From Actinomycetota bacterium (GTDB lineage: Bacteria > Actinomycetota > Acidimicrobiia > Acidimicrobiales > Microtrichaceae), in the NCBI GenBank assembly GCA_016703525.1, contig JADJBW010000011.1, positions 1-64,000 on the forward strand: a DNA stretch of 64,000 nt, in the 5' to 3' direction. Below the pieces are notes generated by a model that searched no databases, was not told the DNA's origin, and was given only the letters and a program-made list of their open reading frames with translations. The position numbers and the translations under genes are program-made. Shown here piece after piece: positions 35,274 through 43,043 of this stretch (positions are counted from its first letter, which is position 1; every line of letters begins with the position of its first letter).

Positions 35274-35497
35274 CGCTCGCTCCGTCTTTGTGATGGCCGT
35301 CTCGATAATGCCTGAGCCCGGCATGATGAAGCTTCCGACCCCGCCGGAGTCGGGCTTCGCCGGCTCAACCGTAATATGCGGTCGGCTGGGCGCATTCCTG
35401 CGCCGAGTCCTATCGGGCCAAGGGTTCATGGCCAGCTGGTGGTCTGTGCTGTCGGATGGCGTCTCCCTCGTCGGTACTGATCCTGGAATCCGGCCTC

Positions 35498-35515
35498 GGG
35501 CACAATTCGGGCACA
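35498..35515 (+). repeat. Putative integrase arm site, right
   Basis: GGGCACAATTCGGGCACA, partner of the repeat at 30467-30485, same orientation, near the right att. Confidence 0.55.
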
Positions 35516-35604
35516 AATCGCGTTGATACGGGCTGCTCCGGGATGGGACGGCCTGGCACGGCCGCTGGCCAGCGGATCGGCCCGAGAGCCCTTGGAAAAC
35601 GGGA

Positions 35605-35632
35605 AGAAGCCCCCGGTTTTCCGGGGGCTTCT
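35605..35632 (-). terminator. Terminator of tRNA-Gly, island-borne
   Basis: Perfect 12-bp stem (AGAAGCCCCCGG / CCGGGGGCTTCT, loop 4) immediately 3' of the tRNA. It lies inside the island, so it replaced the native terminator at 30308. Confidence 0.85.
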
Positions 35633-35633
35633 C

Positions 35634-35709
35634 TGGAGCGGACGACCGTATTCGAAACGGCGACCCTCACCTTGGCAAGGTGATGCTCTACCAGCTGAGC
35701 TACGTCCGC
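35634..35709 (-). tRNA. tRNA-Gly (GCC)
   Basis: 76 nt including encoded CCA. The acceptor stem GCGGACG pairs with CGTCCGC, the D-arm is GCTCAGCTGGTAGAGC, the anticodon loop CTTGCCAAG gives GCC, and the T-loop is GTTTCGAATAC. The 3' 48 nt are supplied by the island att copy, so the gene was restored on insertion. Confidence 0.97.
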
Positions 35710-35775
35710 AGCGGGGCGATTATAGCAACTCTCTGCGGGTGGGCAAGTCACTTCGGGCCGAGGTCGGTGGCGCGG

Positions 35776-36528
35776 CTATCGCTGCTCGTCGGGACCGGGT
35801 TGTTCGCCAGGCGTCAGCCCGTGGGCCATGGCCACGGCACCGACACGGTCGCGGATCCGATCGACCGTGATGGTGCGGCGGTGATCGGTAACGGTGAGCG
35901 AGGCGGGGTCGGCCTCGGTGTCGCCGCTGATGTGGAGGCCGGAGGAGGCGTCGAAGGACTCGATGTCGGGAACGGGACGCCGATCGGTCACCACCAGCAG
36001 CCGCACGTCGGTCTCGACGAGCATCGTGGGTGCTCCCGAGGTCTCGCCCATCACGATGCGCTCGACCCGTTCGACCGGATCGAGAAGCGCCGCGGCGACC
36101 TTGGCAGCGCCCGAGGCGACCGAGCGCGTCTCGGCGTCGAGCAGCATGAAGGCCGACACGAAGGTCGGGTTCGTGGCCGCATCGGTGGGGTCGGCCGAGG
36201 TGACCGTTTCCCAGCGAGTCGGGGGTAGGTCGCTGTCGTCCGGGGCGAACATCTGACGACGATCCGTCGAGCCGTTCGACGATGCTCCGCTGTGGCCTTC
36301 TCGCCGACCCCGTCCGAACATGGTCGCCCGGCGCTTCGCTGCGGGCACGGCTGACGGAGCGTCCTCGGGCGTCGGCGACACGGGCGATGCCGTCGCCGTC
36401 GCCGTCGACGACGATGGTTCGTCAGCGATCGCGAACATCGGGTGGACCTTGGGGCGGCCACATGCCTGGCAGCGGCTCCCGGAACCCGTCTCGGCACCGC
36501 AGGCGTGACAACGTGTGGCCATGTCCAT
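35776..36528 (-). CDS. Zinc-ribbon protein of unknown function
   Basis: 250 residues from ATG 36528 (or 36522). The N terminus CHACGAETGSGSRCQACG is a zinc ribbon, followed by a ~70-residue Ser/Pro/Ala linker. A C-terminal domain follows with VERIVMGETSGAPTMLVETD and VTDHRRTITVDRIRDRVG, possibly a PH-like or unknown beta fold. The reading frame is continuous with the upstream permease without a stop, but the junction sequence looks non-coding, so a separate start is preferred. Confidence 0.6.
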   Translation of the reverse strand: MDMATRCHACGAETGSGSRCQACGRPKVHPMFAIADEPSSSTATATASPVSPTPEDAPSAVPAAKRRATMFGRGRREGHSGASSNGSTDRRQMFAPDDSDLPPTRWETVTSADPTDAATNPTFVSAFMLLDAETRSVASGAAKVAAALLDPVERVERIVMGETSGAPTMLVETDVRLLVVTDRRPVPDIESFDASSGLHISGDTEADPASLTVTDHRRTITVDRIRDRVGAVAMAHGLTPGEQPGPDEQR

Positions 36529-39500
36529 CTCGTCGTGTGTCGGCGGTGTCGGGTGAGCCGATCCCAAAGGCGACCCGGACTCGCCGGGCCCTCTTGGTGA
36601 ACGAGTTTCCGATCCCGTGAGGTCGCTGTGCAGTCTAGGAGCACCGCCGCCGTTCTTGGCACGTTGGGAGCCCTCGTGTTCACCCACCGCGTCCAGGATG
36701 GAGCTTCGCGCCGCACGGGCGGCGGGGAGGATCGCGCCGATGATCCCGAACGCCAGCGCCGCGATGCCCAACCCGAGGACCGACGGAATGGGCACGACGA
36801 ATTGGTTGAGCCCGAATCGCCGAAGCGCTGCAACGGTGCCGTAGGCACCGGCGGAACCGACGGCGATGCCGATCACCGAGCCGACGAGCGCCAGCGCCGC
36901 GGCCTCGGCTCCGACGAGGCGGAGCACCTGGCGACGAGACGCACCGACCGCGCGAAGCAGTCCGAACTCGCGGCGCCGCTCGTTCACCCCGAGTTGCAGT
37001 GTGTTCGCAACGCCGATCAACGCGAGCAGAACCGTGAATGCCAGCATCCACTGGATGACGCGCCCGAACCCGCGCAGCAATTCGGCGCGCGACGACACCA
37101 ACTCGCCCGGCAGGAGCACTCTGGGCGAACCGTATGAGCGCGTCACCGATTCGATTCGAGCTCGAATCGCCGGATCGCCCGGATCGGACACCTTCACAAA
37201 CGCCATCACGTCGATGCTCTGGGGAAGGTTCGCCTTCACGAGCGAGGCGTCGATGATCGCGTCGCCGAGAACCGGCTGGAGGCCGGTGCGATAGACGGCC
37301 CGGACGGTCATCGTCATCGATTGGCCCGACAGGAACGCCACATGCACGGTGTCGCCAACGCCCACGCCGGCGGCTTCCGCCCCCTGCTCGCTGAGCGCCA
37401 CCCCATCGGTGCCGAGCCGTTTCGGCGGCGCCTCGGTGGTGTCGAGATCGAGGAGTTGGAACACCGTCGCTCCGTTAACTCCGGCGATGCGGAGTTGGTT
37501 GAGGCCGACGACGGCGCTTCCGGTTCGCCACCCCGTCACGGCGGTCACGCCGTCGACCTGCTCGAGGGCGGGCACGATGCCCTCGGTGAGTCCGCCCTTC
37601 GTGAAGGTTGCGGAGTCGATGATGAGGTCGGCGTGAATCGCGTCGGTGACCTCGTCGGTGATCGAGGCATTGAAACTGGTGGCGAGCACCGACAGGGCGC
37701 TGATCACCGCGGTAGCTGCGAGCAGTGCCGCAGTCGTCGCTGCGGTGCGCCGTGCCGACTGGGGCGACCGGCGGGTCGAGAGGCGTCGAATGGGCGGGAT
37801 GACCCTGCCAGCCATCCGGTGGCGGTGCCGACGAGATGCACGAGCAAGCGGGGGAGAGCGACGGCGATCAGGCCGAGCGCCGCGCCGACGGCAGCGGCGG
37901 GTGCGGCGACCGGTGCGCCGCCGAACACGAACCCGCCCGCAGCGCAGAGCGCGGCGAGACCGGCGATGCGCCGGAGCAGCCGTAGGACCCGGCGGGGGAG
38001 CGGCGCAGTGCCGGGCTCGATGGTCGCGACCGCATGCACCGGCGGTGTTGCGGCGGCGGCCCGCGCCGGCTGCGCCGCGGTGGAAACGGTCACGCCGACG
38101 CCGACCGCAATCGCGACGAGCGGAATCCACCAGGTGAATATCGGGCCGGCGACCGGCAGCGGTGTGCCGAGCCGCTGGATGACCTCCTCGATGCCGCGGC
38201 CGATCGCCAGGCCGAGCACCGACCCGGCGGCCCCCGCGGCGAGGCCGGCGATCGCAGCTTCGGTGAGCGCCGCGCCGATGAGCTGTCGACGGCTCGCGCC
38301 GACCAGCCGAAAGAGCGCGAACGTTCGGCGCCGGTGATCGAACAGGAGCGCCATCGAGTTCGACACGGTGAACGACCCCACGACGACGGCGAGCACAGCG
38401 AAGCCGATCAGCAGTGCCCGGATAAGCGTGAAGCTCTTCTCGAACGTCACCTGTCGATGGGCGGTGTAGGTGTCGCCGTCGACCACCTCGCCGATGCCGC
38501 CGGTGATCGCCGCGAGGTTCAGCCGAACGGTGTCCGGGTCGGCCCCGGGCGCCAGCCTGATGGCGATGGCGTTGTCGTCTTGGCCGGATTCGAACAGCTC
38601 TCGCGCCGTGGGTGTCGTGAACAGCGCGAGCGACGAGCCGGCAGGGAGGTCGCCGTCGGCAAGCGTGACGACGCCGGTGACGGTGAACTGCGCCGCGCCG
38701 ACTTGGCGGCGATCGTGACGGCGTCGCCGACCTTGACTCTGGCCGCCCGCGCGGACGTCGCGTCGATCACCACTTCGTCGGCGGCCGTTGGGGCCGCGCC
38801 GGCCCCGACGAACCGGTACGGGTTGAGCAGTGGGTCTTCGGGGAAGTTCGCTCCGAGCGGCCGCTCGGTGAGCCCGAGATTGACGACCGGGGTTCCGTTC
38901 GGACCCAAAATCAGCGCGGAGGAGTACTCGAGACGTGGTTCGGCGCTCGCGACGCCGGGAACCGTCTCGATCATCGTCACCAGACTGTCGGGGACGAGCC
39001 GACGCAACTGCTGCAGTGCGTTGTCGTCGGCAATCGGCCCTTCGACCACGAGATCGGCTCGTTCGGTGCCCTCGCCGGCCTGTGCTGCGAGACCGGCGCC
39101 GACCCGCTGGAGGAGCGACAGCGACCCGGCCAGATACCCCACGCCCAGCGCGACGGCCACGAACGACAGCGCCAGGCGTCGTCGCTGCCTGAGCAGCGCC
39201 GACAGGACGGCCCACCGCCGAGGGCGGACATCGGCGCGTTCGACCCCGGCCGGCGATTGCCGCTCCGGCCGTACCGCGTGCCCAGGATCCGCCGCTGGCG
39301 TTGGCTGGGGTATGGGCTGGGGCGCGGCGGCGGGTCGGGGCGTCGGTGGCGTCGGCTGGGGTATGGGCTGGGGCGCGGCGGCGGGTCGGGGCTCCGTGAT
39401 CGCCGGCTGCGCGGTTGCACCGAGTGCCGGAATCGGTGCCTCCGGCGGTTGGTCCGGTGGAGGCTCGGGCGTAGCCCCGGTGGTCGCATGCCCGGGCGGT

Positions 39501-39699
39501 GGCCCGAAACCAAGCGCTCGTGCGATCGCTGAAGCCGCCTCGTCGTCGAGGCGGTGGCTTCCCTGCGTGGGAGGTTCAGGATCGGACTGTGGTTCGATGG
39601 CGGTTGCCTCTGCGTCGGGGCGCGATCTTCTCGACGGCCCGCCGAGTTCACTCCCTGTGGCCGCAAGCCTATCGGCGGCGCCGGGAGAGGCTTTGGCAC
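36529..39699 (-). CDS. FtsX/MacB-like ABC transporter permease, several frameshifts
   Basis: Large permease with two FtsX modules: RLALSFVAVALGVGYLAGSL, a MacB-like periplasmic domain, then VGSFTVSNSMALLFDHRRRT and FALFRLVGASRRQL; second module AVISALSVLATSFNASITDE, ALIGVANTLQLGVNERRREF and GLLRAVGASRRQV. About 850 residues after joining frames near 38695 and 37810 (one base missing at each). A Pro/Ala-rich N-terminal extension has no in-frame start, so GTG 39699 plus a further one-base loss is the best guess. No ATP-binding subunit is adjacent. Probably exports lipids or peptides or acts in envelope signalling. The C-terminal limit is unclear (about 36680). Confidence 0.68.
39303..39391. repeat. 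51-bp coding duplication in permease N terminus
   Basis: 38 identical bases at 39303-39340 and 39354-39391 encode two copies of RPAAAPQPIPQPTP on the minus strand. Confidence 0.85.
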
Positions 39700-39741
39700 G
39701 TTCGGACAGCGCAGGGGCCGCGCTAGGCTGTGGATTCCTCG

Positions 39742-39812
39742 GGCGACGTGGCCGAGTGGTTAGGCAGAGGCCTGCAAAGCCTTGCACACCGGTTCGATTC
39801 CGGTCGTCGCCT
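39742..39812 (+). tRNA. tRNA-Cys (GCA)
   Basis: 71 nt, no encoded CCA. The acceptor GGCGACG pairs with CGTCGCC; the anticodon loop CTGCAAA gives GCA; the T-loop is GTTCGATTC. TAGGCT at 39724-39729 may be its -10. Confidence 0.97.
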
Positions 39813-39877
39813 CAACGAACGGGTCCTGCAAGGATTCCGTTCGTCTCCACAGCGGCTGCTACAGTCGCCGACCCAAC

Positions 39878-39951
39878 GGGCCGTTGGCGCAGTTGGCTAG
39901 CGCACCTGCATGACGCGCAGGGGGTCGGGGGTTCGAATCCCTCACGGCCCA
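39878..39951 (+). tRNA. tRNA-Val (GAC)
   Basis: 74 nt. The acceptor GGGCCGT pairs with ACGGCCC; the anticodon stem CCTGC/GCAGG with loop ATGACGC gives GAC, reading GTC; the T-loop is GTTCGAATC. 65 bases after tRNA-Cys. Confidence 0.96.
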
Positions 39952-39959
39952 CCCCTACG

Positions 39960-39983
39960 AAACCCCCGGATCTCCGGGGGTTT
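39960..39983 (+). terminator. tRNA-Val terminator
   Basis: AAACCCCCGGA / TCCGGGGGTTT, 11-bp perfect stem right after the tRNA, followed by CGCCCGTTTT. Confidence 0.88.
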
Positions 39984-40098
39984 CGCCCGTTTTCGGGCTG
40001 GGTGCCGTAAAGCGGACCTTGCGGATCTCGGCGGACTTGCTGCCTCGCGCGTTCTCAACCTGTGGACGAAATGTGGAAAGCCACATAGGCTGAGAGTC

Positions 40099-40413
40099 AT
40101 GTTGGGACTGAAGCAGCTGGCTGCGCTCGACCACCCTGGTGGATCGATTCGCGAGCGGCGGATCGAGCTGGGCTGGACCCAGGCAGAGCTGGCCGAGCAG
40201 TCGGGCGTTCCTCAGGCCGACATCTCCCGCATCGAGAACGGTCGTCTCGATGCTCGGTGGTCGACACTGCAGCGGCTCCTGGCCGCGTTGGCGGGAGCGC
40301 ACACGCCGCGGCGGAGCCTGGCCAACGGCCGCAGGGTCACGACCGCTCCGGCGCCCTCGTCGAAATGGACTCCGCCGGCGGCCGTCGAACCAATCCGTCG
40401 CCCGGCGAGGTGA
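40099..40413 (+). CDS. XRE-family HTH protein
   Basis: 104 residues. The HTH is at about residues 17-70: IRERRIELGWTQAELAEQSG, then VPQADISRIENGRL and WSTLQRLLAALAG. The C terminus is basic and low complexity. ATG 40099 is the first start after the tRNA-Val terminator. A stand-alone antitoxin-like or regulator protein; no toxin-like HipA or RelE gene adjoins. Confidence 0.75.
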   Translation: MLGLKQLAALDHPGGSIRERRIELGWTQAELAEQSGVPQADISRIENGRLDARWSTLQRLLAALAGAHTPRRSLANGRRVTTAPAPSSKWTPPAAVEPIRRPAR

Positions 40414-40454
40414 GCCTCCGGCTTCGACCCGTCCGTGTCTCATGATGTTCTGCA

Positions 40455-40634
40455 ATGACGACATTCCGCTATCTCGAGGATTCGGACGCCGGGGTGCTCG
40501 ATGCTCTCCACGTCGGGGGCGCTTCTCCGTGGCTCGAAGAAGTCGCGGAGATCGTCGCCGGCCTCTGGGCTTGGCGAGATGACCCGAGCCGGGCGGCCTT
40601 CGACCGCGAGTCGCTTACCGCCGTCGGGTCGTGA
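40455..40634 (+). CDS. Small ORF, 59 aa, acidic
   Basis: ATG 40455 to TGA 40634. The product MTTFRYLEDSDAGVLDAL continues through WLEEVAEIVAGLWAWRDDPS and reads as a helical acidic protein, not like random GC-rich frame noise. No ribosome site is strong. Unknown function; it follows the XRE gene by 42 bases. Confidence 0.4.
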   Translation: MTTFRYLEDSDAGVLDALHVGGASPWLEEVAEIVAGLWAWRDDPSRAAFDRESLTAVGS

Positions 40635-40687
40635 GGCGCCGACGCCGATGCGGTCGACTCCGGCCGGCACGCCGGTAGCGTGTCGAC

Positions 40688-41797
40688 GTGGTTCGGCGGG
40701 CGGTGGTGATGGCGACTGTTGTGGTCGCTGGTGGCCTCATCGTTGCAGTCGCCAGCAGCGGTGGCGATTCCGGCGGCGCGACCCGCCGGCGTTCGACCAC
40801 CACCACATCCGAGCGGTCAACTTCGACATCGTCGGCGGCCCCCACCTCATCGACCTCGTCGACGAGCACCACCACAACCACCATGCCGCCGCGCGCCCAG
40901 CCTGGCGCGCTCGCACCGACGGGCTCGGGCGTGCTCGACGGTCGTCTGATCGTCGTCGATCCCGGTCACAACGGCCGCAACTTCGAGCACGTCGACGTGC
41001 GCCGCCCGACCATCGACGGCTCGGAGGGGCCGCTGTGTAACACCGCCGGTGCGTCGACGGCGGGCGGGGTCGAGGAGGTCGACATCGTGTGGGAGATCGG
41101 TTCCAAGCTGACTTCTCTGCTGCGCCGCCAGGGCGCGACGGTGGTCGTGACCCACGTCGACAACGACGGCTTCGGCCCCTGCGCAGACGAGCGGGGGACG
41201 ATCGCCAAGTACGTCAACGCCGACGCCTTCGTGAGCCTGCACGCAGATGGCGCGGCGGCCGGAAGCTCCGGGTTCCACATCATCCATCCGGCGCCGAGCC
41301 CGCGCCTGCAACCGACCTCGGTCACCTCGTCGGCCCGTCTGGCGGTATTCGTCCGCGACGAGCTCGTGGTGATCGGCGGTCGGCCCGCCGACTACGTCGG
41401 CGACGAAGGACTCCACGAACGCGACGACCTCGCCAACCTCAACACGGCCGATCGGCCGGCCGTGCTGGCCGAACTCGGCAACCTCCGCAACGGTCTCGAC
41501 GCCGACCTGCTCTCGGCGACGTCGTCGTACGAGCCGATCGCCCGCGCAGTCGCGCGCGCCGTGGTCCGGTTCCTTGGGGCCGTCCCCGATCCGAATCGGC
41601 TGTCGGCCGACATCGACGGCGACGGTCAGACCGATCTGCTCATCGGGGCACCCGACTGGATGGTGCCGACGACGACCACGACGTCGGCGCCGCTGCCCCC
41701 ACCCGAGCCGACCGTTCCTGCGCCGACAACGCAACCGCCACCATCGCCTACGTCGTCCTCATCGTCGTCGACGACGTCCCCTGCAGCGACCGGCTGA
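40688..41797 (+). CDS. N-acetylmuramoyl-L-alanine amidase (Amidase_3)
   Basis: Peptidoglycan hydrolase cleaving the MurNAc-L-Ala bond. 369 residues from GTG 40688. N-terminal membrane anchor or signal (VVMATVVVAGGLIVAVASS), a Ser/Thr-rich linker (~35 residues), then an Amidase_3 core: LIVVDPGHNGRN (zinc His), EVDIVWEIGSKL (zinc Glu), DAFVSLHADGA (zinc His), and LAELGNLRN near the catalytic Glu. The end is a TTTTTSAPLPPP tail. Acts outside the membrane on the wall. Confidence 0.9.
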   Translation: MVRRAVVMATVVVAGGLIVAVASSGGDSGGATRRRSTTTTSERSTSTSSAAPTSSTSSTSTTTTTMPPRAQPGALAPTGSGVLDGRLIVVDPGHNGRNFEHVDVRRPTIDGSEGPLCNTAGASTAGGVEEVDIVWEIGSKLTSLLRRQGATVVVTHVDNDGFGPCADERGTIAKYVNADAFVSLHADGAAAGSSGFHIIHPAPSPRLQPTSVTSSARLAVFVRDELVVIGGRPADYVGDEGLHERDDLANLNTADRPAVLAELGNLRNGLDADLLSATSSYEPIARAVARAVVRFLGAVPDPNRLSADIDGDGQTDLLIGAPDWMVPTTTTTSAPLPPPEPTVPAPTTQPPPSPTSSSSSSTTSPAATG

Positions 41798-41816
41798 CGG
41801 TCGGCCGCTGCCGGAC

Positions 41817-42980
41817 TCAGCGCGGGTCGCCCGAAATGCCTTCGAGCTGGGCGATGATCCGCAGCATCACCTCGTCGGCGCCGCCGCCGATCGAGATCAG
41901 CCTGGAATCGCGGAAGTAGCGCGCCGTCCACGTCTCCTCCATGTACCCGATCCCGCCGTGGAACTGCATGGCCAGATCGGCGACCTCGCGGTTGAGGCGC
42001 CCGCACTTCAGCTTGCCGATCGAGGCCATCTTCGCAACGGTGAACGGGTCGGCCCCGGCCACAACCGCCTCGGCGCACGCGTGGTTGTAGTGAGTCACCA
42101 CATCGACCTCGGCGATCACCTCGGCGAGCTTGTACTGGATCCACTGCTGGTCGGCCAGCGTCTTGCCGAACGCCCGACGTTGCTTCACGTACGCGATGGT
42201 GCGATCGAGCGCGAGGCGCATGTTGGCGGCCGACATGTAGTTCGCGATCAGCCGCTCGTTCTGGAACTGGGCCATCTGCTGTTGGAATCCGCGCCCCGCT
42301 TCGCCGATGGTGTTGTCGACCGGTACCCGCACGTCGACGAACGACAACTCCGCCGTGTCGGATGAACGCTGGCCGAGTTTGTCGAGCTTGCGGCTGACGC
42401 TGAACCCCTCGGCGTCGGTCGGCACGACGATCTGACTCATCCCTCGTGCGCCTCCCTCGTCGGAGGTGCGGGCGAGCAGGCACAACCAGTCGGCCTGCGT
42501 GCCGTTGGTGATGTAGAGCTTGGTGCCGTTGATCACCCACTCGTCGCCGTCGCGCACCGCCTTGGTGCGGAGCCCGGCCACGTCGCTGCCCGCGTCGGGC
42601 TCGGTGACAGCGATCGCTGCGACCATCTCTCCCGCCATCGCCGGCGCAAGGTAGCGCTGCTTCAACTCGTGGCTCCCGAATCGTGCGAGGGCCGGGGTCG
42701 CCATGTCGGTCTGCACGCTGATCGCCATGGCGACGCCGCCGCTGTGGCATCGCCCAATCTCTTCACCCATGACCAGGGTGAAGGAGTGGTCGGCGCCTTG
42801 GCCGCCGTACGCCTGGTCGTACTCGATGCCGAGCACCCCGACCTGGCCGAGCTTGGCGAACAGGTCGTGCGCCGGGAAGATCCCGTCGGCCTCCCAGGTG
42901 TCGCAATGCGGATTGATCTCGCGCTCCACCAGATCGCGGATCGCGGATCGGAACTGGTCGTGTTCGTCGGTGAACTTCAT
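41817..42980 (-). CDS. Acyl-CoA dehydrogenase
   Basis: 387 residues with the complete family fold: WINGT-type FAD region (VINGTKLYITNG), AVTEPDAGSD, GFQQQMAQFQNERL, RRAFGKTLADQQWIQYK, and the C-terminal FHGGIGYMEET with the usual catalytic-base region. Oxidises an acyl-CoA to the 2-enoyl-CoA. Similar to citronellyl-CoA/branched-chain type enzymes, but substrate choice cannot be read here. Monocistronic by spacing. Confidence 0.92.
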   Translation of the reverse strand: MKFTDEHDQFRSAIRDLVEREINPHCDTWEADGIFPAHDLFAKLGQVGVLGIEYDQAYGGQGADHSFTLVMGEEIGRCHSGGVAMAISVQTDMATPALARFGSHELKQRYLAPAMAGEMVAAIAVTEPDAGSDVAGLRTKAVRDGDEWVINGTKLYITNGTQADWLCLLARTSDEGGARGMSQIVVPTDAEGFSVSRKLDKLGQRSSDTAELSFVDVRVPVDNTIGEAGRGFQQQMAQFQNERLIANYMSAANMRLALDRTIAYVKQRRAFGKTLADQQWIQYKLAEVIAEVDVVTHYNHACAEAVVAGADPFTVAKMASIGKLKCGRLNREVADLAMQFHGGIGYMEETWTARYFRDSRLISIGGGADEVMLRIIAQLEGISGDPR

Positions 42981-43043
42981 CGGGATTCCTCGGGGGTGTG
43001 GCGCCTCATCGAGGCGAGGTGTGCGGACGGTTGCCGATCGGGG

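Larger units (their letters stand above)
30349..35681. mobile_element. tRNA-Gly-integrated genomic island carrying a CBASS-like operon
   Basis: About 5.3 kb bounded by identical 48-bp direct repeats, one completing tRNA-Gly(GCC). Cargo in order: dead tyrosine integrase (+), three-gene CD-NTase/E2/membrane operon (-), excisionase-like gene (+), DUF3039 gene (-). A terminator lies just inside the right end. Paired GGGCACAATT-containing repeats near both ends may be integrase arm sites. The boundary repeats, tRNA target and adjacent integrase define the element; its defence role is inferred from the cargo. Confidence 0.88.

Noticed and set aside
35776..38130. Single 784-codon protein joining the permease C terminus and zinc ribbon
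   Set aside because: The frame starts inside a frameshifted permease and crosses non-conserved junction sequence; treated as two genes.
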